Origin: Atherinomorus stipes
Taxonomy: Eukaryota; Chordata; Actinopteri; Atheriniformes; Atherinidae
Length of the DNA: 64,000 bases
NCBI GenBank assembly: GCA_023101725.1
Contig: JALJCO010000090.1
Span: 56,457 to 120,456, forward strand
Direction: 5' to 3'
Shown here in pieces: positions 34,768-46,465 of the stretch (positions within the stretch are counted from its first letter, which is position 1; every line of letters begins with the position of its first letter). The notes under the pieces are model-generated. The model ran no database searches. It was not told where the DNA came from and was given only the letters and a program-made list of their open reading frames with translations. A program made the translations under genes and the position numbers.

Positions 34768-36403
34768 GAGATGCATGTTATCACCAATACTCAACATTAT
34801 GTTAACAGACAAAATAAAACATTCCTGTAAAGGCAACCACTTGTGTAAACTGATCAAACATACCCAACATCAAAATAGCATTTGTTGACCTTTTTTTTTT
34901 TTTTTCTTCTTAAACCAACAACTCTTTATAAGTCCAGTCTGTCAGGTTTCTTAATCTCACGTTTTGACCTTCTCAGTTCATGTTTGTCTGGTGGAATGTT
35001 TGCATTGCAGTTCACCGGTGGTGTGGCTCCAGGTGGTTCTGAGGGCACATTTTGAGGCTCACAGGATGTTTGTGGAGTCTTCAGGAGACTGCGGCGGTTG
35101 CGCCTGATCACTTGTCCATCCTCAGTTCTCACTGAAAACGATCTTGGAGCAACTTCCTGTAACACCGTTCCTTTGGTATTCCAACCATTCACATCCTCAA
35201 TCCTAACCAGGTCATTGTGTGCCAGGGGAGAGAGTGGTCTGGTTGAAACATCGTAGAATCTCTTTTGAGTCATTTTATGCTTTTTGAGCTTGTTCTCAGG
35301 TTTTGCATGTTTCTTTGGTGTTGCAGCACTTGTGTAGCTGGGGAGCGTTGTGCGCAGCTTTCGGTTCATCAGTAGTTCTGCAGGTGACAGTCCACACTGA
35401 AGAGGAGAGGCGCGGTAACTGAGAAGTGCCAGATACGGATCTGAATTGCTGTCCGCTGCCTTTTTTAGCAGTTGTTTTAAGATGTGAACACCCTTCTCAG
35501 CTTGACCGTTTGATTGTGCATAGTGTGGACTTGATGTGATATGACGAAACTCATACAGCTCCGCAAACTTTTGCCATTCCCTGCTACTGAAACACGGTCC
35601 ATTATCACTCACTACAACCTGTGGAATGCCGTGTCTCGCAAATATGGATTTGGTGTGAGTGATTACACTTGCAGACGTAATGTTTGTGAGTAGTGCCATT
35701 TCTGGAAAGTTTGAAAAATAGTCCACAACCACAAGATAGTCTTTTCCTTTAAGGTGAAACAAGTCCATCCCTACTTTGTGCCAAGGGGATGTGGGCATGT
35801 CAGGTATCACCATTGGTTCTTTGCTTTGTCTGCTTCTGTGTTTCTGGCACGTTTCGCACTTACTCACCATTGTCTCAATGTCTTTGTTCAGTCCAGGCCA
35901 GTACACTGACTCTCTCGCTCTCCTTTTACATTTTTCGATCCCGAGATGTCCTTCGTGTATCCTGTTGAGTAAATCCGGCTTCAGGGTTTCTGGGATGACT
36001 ATTCGTCCTTTCATTAGTAGTAGTCCATCAACAAAGCTGAGATCTCCACGAACGTGGTAGTAATGAGGGCATGAACCTGCCGACCATCCTTCATCCATGT
36101 TCTGAATGACACGCTGTAGCTCTGTGTCATGTGATGTTGCTTCAGCTATCTGCCTCGATTTCATGTCAGATACTGGCAGAGTCCTGAGCACCAAGTTTAT
36201 GTGACTTTCAATGTCCTCGTCTGTCGTGCTCACGCAGCTTTCAGCGGGTGCTCTGGACAAGGCATCTGCGAGCACAAGGTGTTTTCCAGGTGTATACACC
36301 ATCTCAAAGTCATACCTTTGCATCTTCATCATTAGACGCTGGATCCGTGGTGACATTTCATTTAGGTTCTTTTTGATAATGGAGACTAATGGACGGTGGT
36401 CAG

Positions 36404-36831
36404 TAGGGATGGGCGATATTTTATTGTGTGCGATATATCGTCAAAGAAATTCCCCACAATAACAATTTGAATTTATCGTTTTTATCGTGAGATGACAATT
36501 TATCAGGTTGTGTTTGCAGTTGCACTACTTTGTTTTTATAAGCCGAGTTAGTTTTGCTGTTTGCATTGTTTAAATAAATGTGGAGTTTGGTCTCATATTT
36601 CAGGCTTGTTTGCTTGGTGTCACTACAGTTTTGCAATACAGGTGCACTACTTGAACTTAATTGATAAAGTTTAGTGGCTTTTAGTATTTTGTAGGGCTTT
36701 CAAGACAGAATTTAGTGACAGATTTATAATACAAAATATTTTGCTGATAGTTTTTATCGTCACTTATTGTTACCGTGATAAATAAGAGAAATTATCGTGA
36801 TATATTTTTTAGTCCATATCGCCCATCCCTA
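36404..36831. mobile_element. hAT MITE, 428 bp, inside Gypsy RNase H
   Basis: Perfect 16-bp terminal repeats TAGGGATGGGCGATAT with exact 8-bp duplication GTGGTCAG (36396-36403 and 36832-36839). Removing it rejoins the RNase H reading frame. It is related in style, but not identical, to the MITE at 8442-8914. Confidence 0.95.
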
Positions 36832-37437
36832 GTGGTCAGTTTCCACAATGAAAGATGTAAGCCCATAGACATAGCTGTGAAACCGTTCCAAACCGTAGGC
36901 CACGCCTAAACACTCTTTTTCTATCTGAGCATATTTACATTCAGACTTTGACATGGCTCGTGACGCATAAGCTACTGGTTTCCAGTGTTGACCCTCAGCC
37001 TGCAGCAGCACTGCACCGATACCATCTTTGGACGCGTCAGTTGACACTTTGAGCCTTTTTCTGTGGTCATAATAAGCTAAAGCTGGTGCTGTTGTAAGAG
37101 CTTGCTTTAGTCTTTGCCACTCTTGTTCATGTTTTGCAACCCATTTAAAGTCACAGTCATTGTGAAGCAACTCACGGATGCAGGGTGTCTTTGCTGTCAG
37201 GTTGGGAATGAATTTGCCAATGAAATTTACCATTCCCATCATGCGCAACACTCCTGTTCTGTCTGTTGGTCTTGGCATGTTCAATATTGCTTTTATTTTG
37301 TCTTGGTCTGGTTCTACGCCTCGAGCTGTGAGTTTGTCTCCGAGGGAAGAGGATCTCTTGCACTGCAAACTCACACTTGGCTCTGTTGAGTTTCAGTCCA
37401 TACTTCTGTATGCGCTCCATTACTTTGTACAGTCTTT

Positions 37438-37971
37438 TTTTTTTTTTTTTCTTCTTGTCCTGTCAGCATCGAAGAAGCAGAATGGAAATCTGATTGCTTT
37501 ATTCTGTTGAACAGTTTTGCTTTATCAAGCGGGCTTTATGAATATAAGGCTCCACTTGATATCATGTTTTTCATTTATTTTTTATTTAAACATTTGTCTA
37601 TTGCCATTCATTTATACTGTGGGCCTGACAAGGGAGAAATGAAAGTTAACAGAGGTAATGATAGAAAGTGAAACAGAGAGAGAGGAGTAAGGAAGAGGAG
37701 AGAGAGAGAGGAGAGAAAACATGAATCCACTTACACAGTTCACTGGTACATCTGTCCGCGATCCCTAACAACCAAGGTCTCTGTTGGAAAACAAAACAAG
37801 CAATCCCCTGCAGGAGGACCTGCAGGTGGCTTAAATATCCCAGATCATACAACACACACAAACAAGCAGAACTACGAGAGAAGAGGTACCACCTAGTCAG
37901 CGAATGGGAAGTAGAGAAGAGGTACAACCTAGTCATCGCAATGGGAAGTAGTGTTACAGTGTCAACATGCA
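37438..37971 (-). mobile_element. Retroposon insertion (family 2) inside Gypsy reverse transcriptase
   Basis: An exact 17-bp target duplication TACTTTGTACAGTCTTT lies at 37421-37437 and 37972-37988. A T tract at the left side is the poly(A) tail of a minus-strand insertion. Related copies are at 45176-45610 and 46240-46465. The body has no recognised coding frame; it may be a SINE or a LINE 3' end. Confidence 0.85.
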
Positions 37972-39850
37972 TACTTTGTACAGTCTTTGATTGTGCTCTT
38001 GAAGGGATGAGCCCCACACAATAATGTCATCAATGTAAACTCTGACACCTTCCAAGCCTTCAATGATCTGTTCCATGGCTCTGTGGAATATTTCTGGTGC
38101 AGATTTAATTCCGAACGGCAGTCTTAGAAAACAGTACCTCCCGAAAGGTGTGTTAAAGGTACAGTACTTAGTGCTGCTCTCATCCAGTCTTAACTGCCAG
38201 AAGCCTTGAGAAGCGTCCAGTTTTGTGAAATAGTTAGCTCCTGCCATTTCACTTATGATCTCCTCTCTTGTAGGTATTTGGTAGTACTCTCGCTTGATAT
38301 TCTCATTCAGATCTTTTGGGTCCATGCACACTCTCAACTCACCATTCTTCTTCTTAGTGACAACCATGGAGTTGACCCAATCTGTAGGTTCTTGAACCTT
38401 TTCGATCACATTCAGATGAGTCATTCTGTCCAGTTCTTGTTTGAGGGCATCCCGCAGTGGAGCTGGGACCCTACGTGGTGCATGTACAACTGGCTGGGCG
38501 CCTTCTTTTAACTGGATTTGGTATTTAAAGGGCAGTGTACCCAACCCTTTGAACACATCAGCAAAGTTTTGCACAATAGCATTAGTGTCACATTTTGAAT
38601 CTGTTTCAATACAGTACACTCTTTTCACTAGCCCTAGCGCTTCACAGCTCTTATCACCCAATAGTGATTCACATTTGTCACTCACAACAGAAAAGTGTAC
38701 ACGGTGCACTTTACCTTTAACGCTAACATTCAGTATACAGGTACCAAAACATTCTATGGGTTGACCATTGTAATCTTTCAATCCTGAACTCTTTCTGTGC
38801 ATTTGTGGCTTTACCTGCATTTCTCTCACATCTGACATGCTAATCAGATTTGCTTTTGCACCAGTGTCCAGCCTCATGGTGACTACAGTCCCGTTAATCA
38901 GCAGGGGCGTGATCCATTTGTCATCATTTGCAACACTGTTGACTTTTTCTCCTTCATTTTCACTGTTAACGAGGCCAACAAAGAATGTGTCACATAAATC
39001 TGCGTCATCCACCACATTTACATTTTTGCCTTTCGTTCCCTCCTTCTTTTTGGTGAAGCATTGCTTGGCAAAGTGATTTTTCCCGTGGCAGTTGGAGCAT
39101 ACTTTACCAAACGCCGGACACTGCTTCGGCTTGTGCTGTGTTCCACAGCGTTTGCAGGAAAACGTGGCGTCCTCGGTCCGCTGTGCAGTCCTGGCCCGCC
39201 GGTGACGACTCCCACTTTGAAACGACACAGCGCCGATCGATGCTCCTTCGCTCACGGCTGGTGCGGCACTGAACGACTCGCTGAAAGTTTTCATGTGCTT
39301 ATGGGACAGTTCACTTGCTTGGCATATTTTAACAGCCATATCTAGCGTCAAATCAGACTCACGAAGAAGTCTCTCTCTTAACTTCTTGTCTTCAACGCCA
39401 AAAATGACCTGGTCCCGTACCATCGAGTGCTTCAGCGTCCCAAAATTGCAGGACTGCGCCTTCAAACGCAGAGCGGTCAGAAACGTGTCAAACGGCTCAT
39501 TTTGAAGCTGCATACGAGATCTAAACACGTATCTTTCATACGTCTCGTTTTTCTTCGGAGTGCAGTGAGCATCAAACTTAGCAAGCACAATGTCCAACTT
39601 CTCTCTGTCCTCAGCTGCATCAAACACAAACGTATTATACACTTCAATGGCCTGCGATCCTGCTAAGGTTAGCAACAGAGCTACCTTCCGTGTGTCCGGC
39701 TTCGTCTCTAGTCCCATCGCCGTGACATACAAGCTGAACTGTTGCTTGAATGCTCGCCAATTTTCATCCACGTTGCCCGACAGTTTCAGGCTTTCCGGCG
39801 GCTTCAAATCCATGTCGGCTTCTTCAGTGGTCACCCGACTTGCTCAGTTT

Positions 39851-39863
39851 ACTCCTGGTACCA
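39851..39863 (-). promoter_or_regulatory. Gypsy primer-binding site
   Basis: On the minus strand TGGTACCAGGAGT follows the 5' LTR directly. It matches the complement of the 3' end of a vertebrate tRNA-Leu (ending ACTCCTGGTA plus CCA). The tRNA assignment is from memory of the tRNA sequence. Confidence 0.65.
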
Positions 39864-40035
39864 TGTTGTGTTCGTGTTTTAAATGATGAAGGAGGCTTGC
39901 CGTTGAACAATTGTACTGTTTAATCACGTTATGTGATCTGCACTCATCTGTGTATCCGTGTTCTTCTTCTACAGGATAATTGAGCAGTGCTTAACTAACA
40001 GAAGCGACTCCTAGTGGTAAACACCAATCATGACA
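39864..40035 (-). repeat. Gypsy 5' LTR
   Basis: 172 bp, direct partner of 34583-34754. It would hold the element's promoter. Confidence 0.93.
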
Positions 40036-40185
40036 GGTGCGCCCTGTGAGGGGCTGCGTGACCACGGTCTGCCTGATCCTGTCTTGTAATGTTCTTGTGT
40101 TTGTGTGTCTTGGACGGGTTGTACTGAAACATGAATTTCCCCTCGGGGATCAATAAAGTATCTTTATCTTTATCTATGTGAGAAG
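40036..40185 (+). mobile_element. Unclassified retroposon, right part with 3' tail
   Basis: Starts with the GGTGC duplication and continues the sequence interrupted at 34582. It ends CGGGGATCAATAAAGTATCT plus CTTTAT units. Confidence 0.6.
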
Positions 40186-40602
40186 CTCCTTCAGTTCCTG
40201 GTCAAACAGAGCTCCGTTCCATATATCTGCTGATCCACTGACTTCTTATAATACCAACAGATTTCATCTCATGAAATCACAAATAACATTAAGTAAGAGC
40301 AAAGCAAAAAGCTGTATAAATGTGAAACACTGAATTAAATATTTTGCATTGTAGACTTCTGCTTATTCATATGTCCTAACTACTGAATTATATAATTCTG
40401 CAAATCAACGGCAATAAGGCACTCTGGTTCAGGGGCTCTGTGGGCCAATTTTATGACCCTGCCAAAGGCTAAATAAAAGCTACGCTCTTGTCCCTCATGT
40501 TCTGATTTCAGCTTCAAACTTCCTGTTTGACACTGAAATCACTGAATTTCAAGCAGATCAATGAGGTTTAATGTGAACTCTGTGTTCTTCATCCTGAACA
40601 CA
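40186..40602 (-). other. 3' flank of TRIM copy D
   Basis: 40200-40247 and 40498-40602 match the 3' flanks of B and C. About 250 bp between them are unrelated and unassigned. The empty GCTTCAAA site is present. Confidence 0.55.
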
Positions 40603-41986
40603 TCAGAGCTGCTGTTTCATCACTGAGACCTTCACAGGTAAAACATGAACTTTACCACCAGTGCGAATGAATGGAAACATCGTGTCAGTGAAAGTGTGTG
40701 TGAAGGTGTGTATGTGTGTGTTACTATCAGGATCAGAGAACAACAGTTTTCCTCTGTTCCAGTCCAGATTCACTCTGATCCTCTGCAGCTTCTTCTGAAC
40801 TGGAAGATCAATAGTAGAACCTGGAGACTGTGCTGTGTATTTACCTTCATTGAACCATATTCTCCAAAATCCAGACCATATGTTTCTCTTACTGTTTACA
40901 GACTCTGCTAACACACCCACTGCCCACCACAGACTGTCTCCAACATCGACATCCCAGCTGTGAGTTCCTGAGTTAAAACCCTCAGAACTCAGAACAGACC
41001 AGGGTAAATAAATCCTCTCTGGATTATCAGGAAGGTTCTGTCTCTCTCCTCGTCTCACACTGGTCAGATTTTCAGACAGGAAGAGTCCTTGGATCAGCAG
41101 TGTTTGGGTCCAGAATGAGAGGAGTGTAGCAGACCAGGTCCTTCATGTTGTTCCAGATGTTGAAGGCCAGGTTGCCCAGGTGTTTGGCCTGGTCTATCAG
41201 AGCTCCTGAGTGCAGCTGTGGATCATCCAGCAGGGGGCAGCGCTGGACTCTTTCCACTGCAGCCTTGTAGTTGTTCAGGAATGAGACGTCTGCAGCTCTC
41301 AGCTCCTCCTCTGTGGTTCTGACTGTGTCTGAAAGAGCTGCTATCTCTCTGCTCAGAGCCTCCATCTTCTCCTTCATCATCCCACTCTTCTGCTCCTCTT
41401 CCTCCCTCAGTGCAGCCAGCCTGGCCTCCTCTTCCTCTGCTAGAAACTGATGAAGCTTCTTAAACTGCTCCTTAATCTGCCTCTCTGTGTGTCGGGCCTG
41501 GACCTTAATGTGTTCTGCTGTTTGATCAAACTTCTTCTGAACTTCCTTCTGGAGCTCCAGTTTCTTCTTTAATGGTTCCAGAGTTTCCTGAAGTTCCTTC
41601 CTGTGCTGTCCTGCAGCTTCATCGATGGGTCTGAATCTGTGGTTGGTGTGCTTTTCTGAATCTCTGCAGATGTGACACACTGGCTGCTGATGGTCCAGAC
41701 AGAAGAGTTTGAGTTTCTCAGAGTGCAGATGGCAGAGACCTGCTGAAGCTTTCTGATCTCTCTCCTGTAAGAAGGACTCACACACATTCTTCAATGCCAG
41801 ATTTATGGGTGGTAGCTCCTTTGAAGATCTTCTCTTACAAATGGGACATTCACATGTTGGTTTCTGTGTCCACCAGTTCTTCAGACAGTCTCTACAGAAG
41901 CTGTGGCTACATGACAGAACTACAGGATCTCTGAAGACGTTCTGACAGACCGGACAGCAGAGATCCTCCTCTGATCTGGAAGCCAT
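40603..41986 (-). pseudogene. TRIM35-like copy D, frameshifted before PRY-SPRY
   Basis: The start codon is at 41984-41986 and the stop at 40603-40605. The first frame (to about 41085) encodes RING, B-box 2 and coiled coil with all zinc ligands, and continues with a short out-of-frame end (ADPRTLPV). One extra base in 41081-41095 relative to copy C separates it from the PRY-SPRY frame, which is otherwise open to the normal C-terminus. A truncated TRIM of about 304 residues without PRY-SPRY could still be made and might interfere with full-length copies through the coiled coil; that is speculation. The RING carries CECPICK in place of RQCPVCK. Confidence 0.88.
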
Positions 41987-42445
41987 TTGGTCTGAGAGTG
42001 AAGCTGAAAACACAGCAGACAGAAAGTCCAGTCAGTCATGGCTGCCCTCCCTCCTCTGCTAACTCCATCAAACTGACTCTGAGTGGTGTTTCTGCTCAGA
42101 CTCACCTTCAGTGTGTGGACTGGGAGCAGCTTGAAGTTTCCCACTTTTCTTTCCTGCAGCTGGACTCACTCAGAGGAAGATGAAGGTGAATCTGATCGTC
42201 TGTAGAGACCAAGAATCACTGACTGTTTCCTGCTTCGTCTCAGCTCAGTCAGGTGAGGGTGGAGCTTAAACCTGTTTGACCTGTTCTCATACCTGTAAAT
42301 AAGGTGTGTTTCATTCTTACCTGCAGATTTAAAGCAAATGCCTGAATTCAGACTGTAAAGTATTCACACACCCACACTGTTTTTATCGGTGTGTGTCACT
42401 CTGTTGTGGTCAACAGGACATGAAAGGTTCTGTATGAATCGTCTG
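41987..42445 (-). other. 5' flank of TRIM copy D with predicted intron
   Basis: Same splice signals as in copy C, giving a predicted intron at 42004-42105. Matches continue to about 42440, where a LINE is inserted. Confidence 0.55.
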
Positions 42446-43042
42446 AAATGAAAATGAAATGAAAAATACTTTATTCATCCCAGAAGAGAAATTCAGCATT
42501 GTAAAAGCTCACTCTTTCTTTTTTTAAAACAATATAACATTATATGAAATTATAACAAAAATCTGTCTGTCAGTCTTGTTTTTTAGGGTGATTGCTGCTG
42601 GAATGAATTTCTGTATGTCTCCGTCCTACAGCGAACCTGACGCAGCCTTCCGCTGAACACACTGTTGGTTCTTCACCGTGTTGTGGAGAGGATGGGAAGA
42701 GTCCTCCATCATCTTCATCAGCTTGTGCAGCATTCTTTTTTGAACGATCAGCTCCAGCGGCTCCAGAGTTATTCCTAGCACAGAACCAGCTTTCTTGATC
42801 AGCTTGTTTAGTTTCTTCAAGTTTCTGGTTCTGATGCTGCTTCCCCAGCAGATGCTGCAAAGCCAATTGCACTTTCCACAACAGACTTGTAGAAGATCTG
42901 CAACATCTTGGTGCAGACGTTGAATGATCTCAGCTTCCTTAAGAAGTAGAGTCTGCTCTGACCTTTCTTGTAGACATAGTCAGTGTTGCATTTCCAGTCA
43001 AGTCTGTTGTCCAGCTGAAACACTGTTTCAGCCAAACCATCC
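42446..43042 (-). mobile_element. L2-type LINE 3' fragment in the TRIM D upstream flank
   Basis: The minus strand encodes LDNRLDWKCNTDYVYKKGQS then RLYFLRKLRSFNVCTKMLQI, the C-terminal part of the reverse transcriptase seen also at 47665-49940. The frame breaks at about 42820. The left end has the AAATACTTTATTCATCCCAG tail. Copy B has an uninterrupted site (12415-12440). Confidence 0.82.
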
Positions 43043-43239
43043 AAACACTGTTAAAACACAAATAAACAGCTGATGTCAACCAGCTTTCATCTTCCTCCTG
43101 CATCTCCTCCTCTTCCTCCTCCTCTTCTCTGTCCTTCAGTTTCCTTCACAGAAGATTCTGATCCATAAAAATGTTCTTAAAGCCTCCATCTGATCCAAAG
43201 TGCTGCAAGTATTGCTAGAAGTATTTGCTGTGATAAAGA

Positions 43240-43468
43240 CTGGACTAGGAGGTAGAAGTTTGGTCTTCGAGGACCACCATCCTGCAGGTTTTAGATGTTT
43301 ACTTCTTCAACACACCTGGTTCAGATGAAATGGATCCAACAGCTTGTTGTTAAGTTCTGAACAAGGAGCCATTTATTTAAATCAGGTGTGTTGAAGCAGA
43401 GAAACATCTCAAATCTGCAGGACGGTGGCCCTCGAGGACCAGAGTTTGACATCCCTGGACTAGACCAT
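43240..43468. mobile_element. Foldback MITE, about 230 bp
   Basis: GGTCTTCGAGGACCACCATC near the left and its approximate inverse near the right (GGACGGTGGCCCTCGAGGAC) flank a short centre with inverted CAACACACCTGGTTCAGAT and ATCAGGTGTGTTG. GACTAG occurs at both boundaries. The same left half occurs near 12630-12735. The family is probably hAT. Confidence 0.6.
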
Positions 43469-44647
43469 AAAAAAAGACTGGACTATAGAAAAGACTAAAC
43501 TCACCAAAAACACACATGAAAACACCACAACGATGCATCCTGATGTCCTTCAGAGCCGTAGTTCTCAGACTGTGGTACATGTACCACTGCTGGTACTCTT
43601 GCTCCCTCTAGTGGTACCATGAAGAAATCCAGTTTCTTCTCACGTTTGCAGCAACATCTGTGCAGAAAGATTCTCTCCACTTGTCATAAAAATGGAACAG
43701 AAGGATGGATGGAGATCAACCCTGAGACTGAAGCTAACATTTATTGATCCAGGACTGGATAGAGGAGGAGGAGCATCCTTCTCATCAGGATCATCAGTAA
43801 GAGTTCCTCCTCTTTTAACTTCCTTTTTCTTTAACAAGACTTTTAAGTTGTACCCAGAAATCTTTTGCATGAACTAGTTTGATGTTCTCACTGATCCTGT
43901 TGCTGCATGAGAGGACAGAAGTTATCCTTCCTGGAACGAACCTGCATCTGAGGTCTGATGGAAAAGTCTCGCTTCTTCTTCTGTATTTAAATATCAGTCA
44001 TGAAGGTGGTTACCTGGACAGCCTGAGATGTTCTGACATACTTGATGTAAAAAGTGGAGAACCTCTCCTTTAAATCAGGTTAAAGTCCATCCCCTGTTGC
44101 CAGGACAACAAACCAACCTGTTCTCTTATTGGCTGGCCCTCAGATTTATTCTCCTTCAGTGTGTTTTTACTGACTCTGCCTTTCTCTGCTACCTGCTGGG
44201 GCGAATGAAGAGGGTTCATAAACTTCTTGTTCTGGACTCTGAAAAAGGTCTCAGTGGTTCTTGTGAGAGAAGATGTCCTCTGCTGGATGCTGGTTGGTAT
44301 CGCTGAATTAGTGCAGTGTGTCATCAGCTTGCTTGGGTTCATTTAGGGACAACACAGATTAATTACTATTCATCAGTTAGTCATGAAAATCATTTTACTT
44401 TTTACAGACCTTGCAAAAACAAATAAACAAAATAAATAAATTGGGAAGAAAAAAAAATTTAAGTTTAGATTGATATGGTGGGGGGGGGGGGGGGCAAGAC
44501 TGCACTCACTATATGGCACCTCTTATTCTGCATGCTGATATTGTGATGCTGCTTCCCATTGAGTTTGTATTTCTGTGTCGTTCTGTGTGTATGTATGATC
44601 TCATGATACTCCAGTAGCTGTCTTTATTACTGTAAGTTGTTTTCAGC
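43469..44647. other. Intergenic DNA, no gene seen
   Basis: Contains a G run at about 44480-44496. No recognised coding frame; longest frames are under 95 codons with no domain. Confidence 0.5.
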
Positions 44648-44649
44648 TA

Positions 44650-45173
44650 CAGTCGTCCTCAAAATTATTCATACCCTCCAATTAAAGAAAATTCTAAATT
44701 CACAACAGTAATTCAAACAACAAAAAAATAAAGAAACTAATAACAAATAAAAATTTACAAAATTATAATGTAGTGAAATAAAACATTGCTTTTGAATTAT
44801 GGTTGGAAATAATAATTTTTAAAAAACAAACAAAACTGTGCCGCACAAATTAAAGCAGCTTGCTCGTGAACAGTGGACTAAAATACCTGTCACCAGGTGT
44901 AGACGTCTTTTTGAACATTACAGAAAACACCTGATTGCAGTGATTGTCTTAAAGTGTTGCTCAATAAAATTTTAGCCTCGATGCCCCATCATGCTTGTTT
45001 ACTTGTTTTATTTTTGGTGTGTTTGTTTTTAATATTTTTTTTAACCACAATTCAAAATCCATGTCATGATTTTCATAGAATTTTTATTAATTATTACTGT
45101 TGTTAATTTTAACTTGTTTCACTGGCAACTGATTTTTTTTCTTTCTTTAATTGAATAATTTTGAGGACAACTG
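44650..45173 (+). mobile_element. Tc1-like element, 524 bp, internally deleted
   Basis: Ends CAGTCGTCCTCAAAATTATT and the inverse, with TA on both sides (44648-44649, 45174-45175). Within it, 44855-44980 on the plus strand reads LAREQWTKIPVTRCRRLFEH and onward, resembling the C-terminus of Tc1 transposases. Most of the transposase is gone. Confidence 0.8.
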
Positions 45174-45175
45174 TA

Positions 45176-45610
45176 GGTTGCCACCTGCAGGTCCTCCTGT
45201 ACAGGATTGCTAGTTTTGTTTTCCAGCAAAGACCTTGGGATGTATTTTTTATGGATTTCTGTGCAGAATCAACAGTTGACTTGTTTACAATTGCATTTTA
45301 CATAATATTGCCGATCCTGACAAGAGGGAAGAGAAGGTTAAGAAAAGAAACGACAAGGAGTTGAACATAAAAAAAACAGAGTGAAGAGAAGAAAAAAAAA
45401 CATGGATACACTTAAATAGTATTCAGTTGAATAGAATTAAATAAAATGAATAAATTCAATACATCAAGATGCGCTTTATACGTATTTATATTTATAAAGC
45501 TCCCCTTGGCAAAAAAAATCTGTTCCACACAGCAAAGCAGCCAGATCACTATTCTGCTTGTGATGATGCTGGACAGGACAAGTTAGAAAAAGAAAATAAA
45601 ACAAAATGAA
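45176..45610 (+). repeat. Retroposon family 2, copy 2
   Basis: Contains CCACCTGCAGGTCCTCCTG near the start, then ATAAAGCTCCCCTTGGCAAA, and GATGCTGGACAGGACAAG before an A-rich end. The same blocks occur, inverted, at 37438-37971 and again at 46240-46465. Diverged and non-coding. Confidence 0.65.
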
Positions 45611-46239
45611 CAACAACAAAAAATATTCAACAAACACACCAATCAGTGAGCCAGTCAACCAATCAAACAATTGCAAAAGTCAGTAAAACAAATTAAAACA
45701 AATGTCAAAACAGGACATCCATTCTGTTTAGGAAATGGCGCCCCATGTAGGAACTTGATCGTATCAAGGACCACACAACAAGCTTTGCCGAGACTGTACT
45801 TTATCACAAAAAGTTCTTCCAAACGTACGGCAGTACAGAGTCCAGAACGGGCTGCAAACGTTTTTCAATCGATGACGGCCAGTCTGCCCACAAGCATAGA
45901 GAAGAGGCAACTCTGTTGCTTTCCTATTCATACAGCTCCACCTTGTGGCTACGAAAAACTACAACACCCCAAAGAATCGTTTTCTGATAAACATTCAATG
46001 AAACTGAAACAAACAAATGATAAACTGGAGAAAAAAGCTGCATACGGAAACAGCCGACACAAACTGATGATTGAATAATAAAAGTACTGGAAGGTTTTAC
46101 TGGATCACAATCAGAATGATGGCTCTGAAAAAAAATGAGACAAAAATACAAAACAACTTAACAACTTGTTTTGTATTTTTGTGTCATATTTTTTTTTTAT
46201 ATTTATTCATTTTTTAAAATATTTGTTTCATATTTATTG

Positions 46240-46465
46240 TTGACTTTCATTTCTCCCTTGTCAGGCCCAGCAGTATGATATGGAATGCCGTTATAGACAA
46301 ATGTTTGATTAAAGAAATAAAATGAATAAACAGGATATCAAGTGGAGCCTTATGTTCATAAAGCTCCGTTTGGTAAAGCAAAACTGTTCAACAAAATAAA
46401 TCAATCAGATTTCCATTCTGCTTGCTTTGATGCTGGACGGGACAAGGAAAAAAAAAAAAAAAAAA
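46240..46465 (+). repeat. Retroposon family 2, copy 3
   Basis: Starts around TTCTCCCTTGTCAGGCCC, contains ATAAAGCTCCGTTTGGTAAA and GATGCTGGACGGGACAAGG, and ends in a run of about 19 A, confirming poly(A) at this end. Confidence 0.7.

Larger units (their letters stand above)
34926..39813 (-). pseudogene. Gypsy gag-pol polyprotein, disrupted
   Basis: The first ATG is at 39811-39813; an upstream GTG-initiated extension is ignored. In order: a gag region; two zinc-knuckle-like Cys clusters near 39050-39160 (CKRCGTQHKPKQC, CSNCHGKNHFAKQC); a protease with LDTGA near 38870; reverse transcriptase with YIDD near 38030; RNase H near 36340-37100 (STDASKDGIGAVL); and integrase with an HHCC zinc region near 35870-35960 and a DDE core near 35500-35770 (VVSDNGPCFSS). 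The stop is at 34926. The frame is broken by an insertion inside reverse transcriptase (37438-37971), a frameshift near 37345-37375 and a MITE inside RNase H (36404-36831). It cannot give a working product, but its domains remain readable. Confidence 0.92.
34583..40035 (-). mobile_element. Ty3/Gypsy LTR retrotransposon, complete ends, inactive
   Basis: Two 172-bp LTRs in direct orientation, 5-bp target duplication GGTGC (34578-34582 and 40036-40040), a primer-binding site beside the 5' LTR and a purine tract beside the 3' LTR. The gag-pol frame runs on the minus strand. It is interrupted by a hAT MITE (36404-36831), a retroposon (37438-37971) and a frameshift near 37350. The LTRs differ at 3 of 172 positions, indicating a fairly young insertion. 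Fused gag-pol and domain order fit a Mag-like Gypsy lineage; that placement is tentative. Confidence 0.93.
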
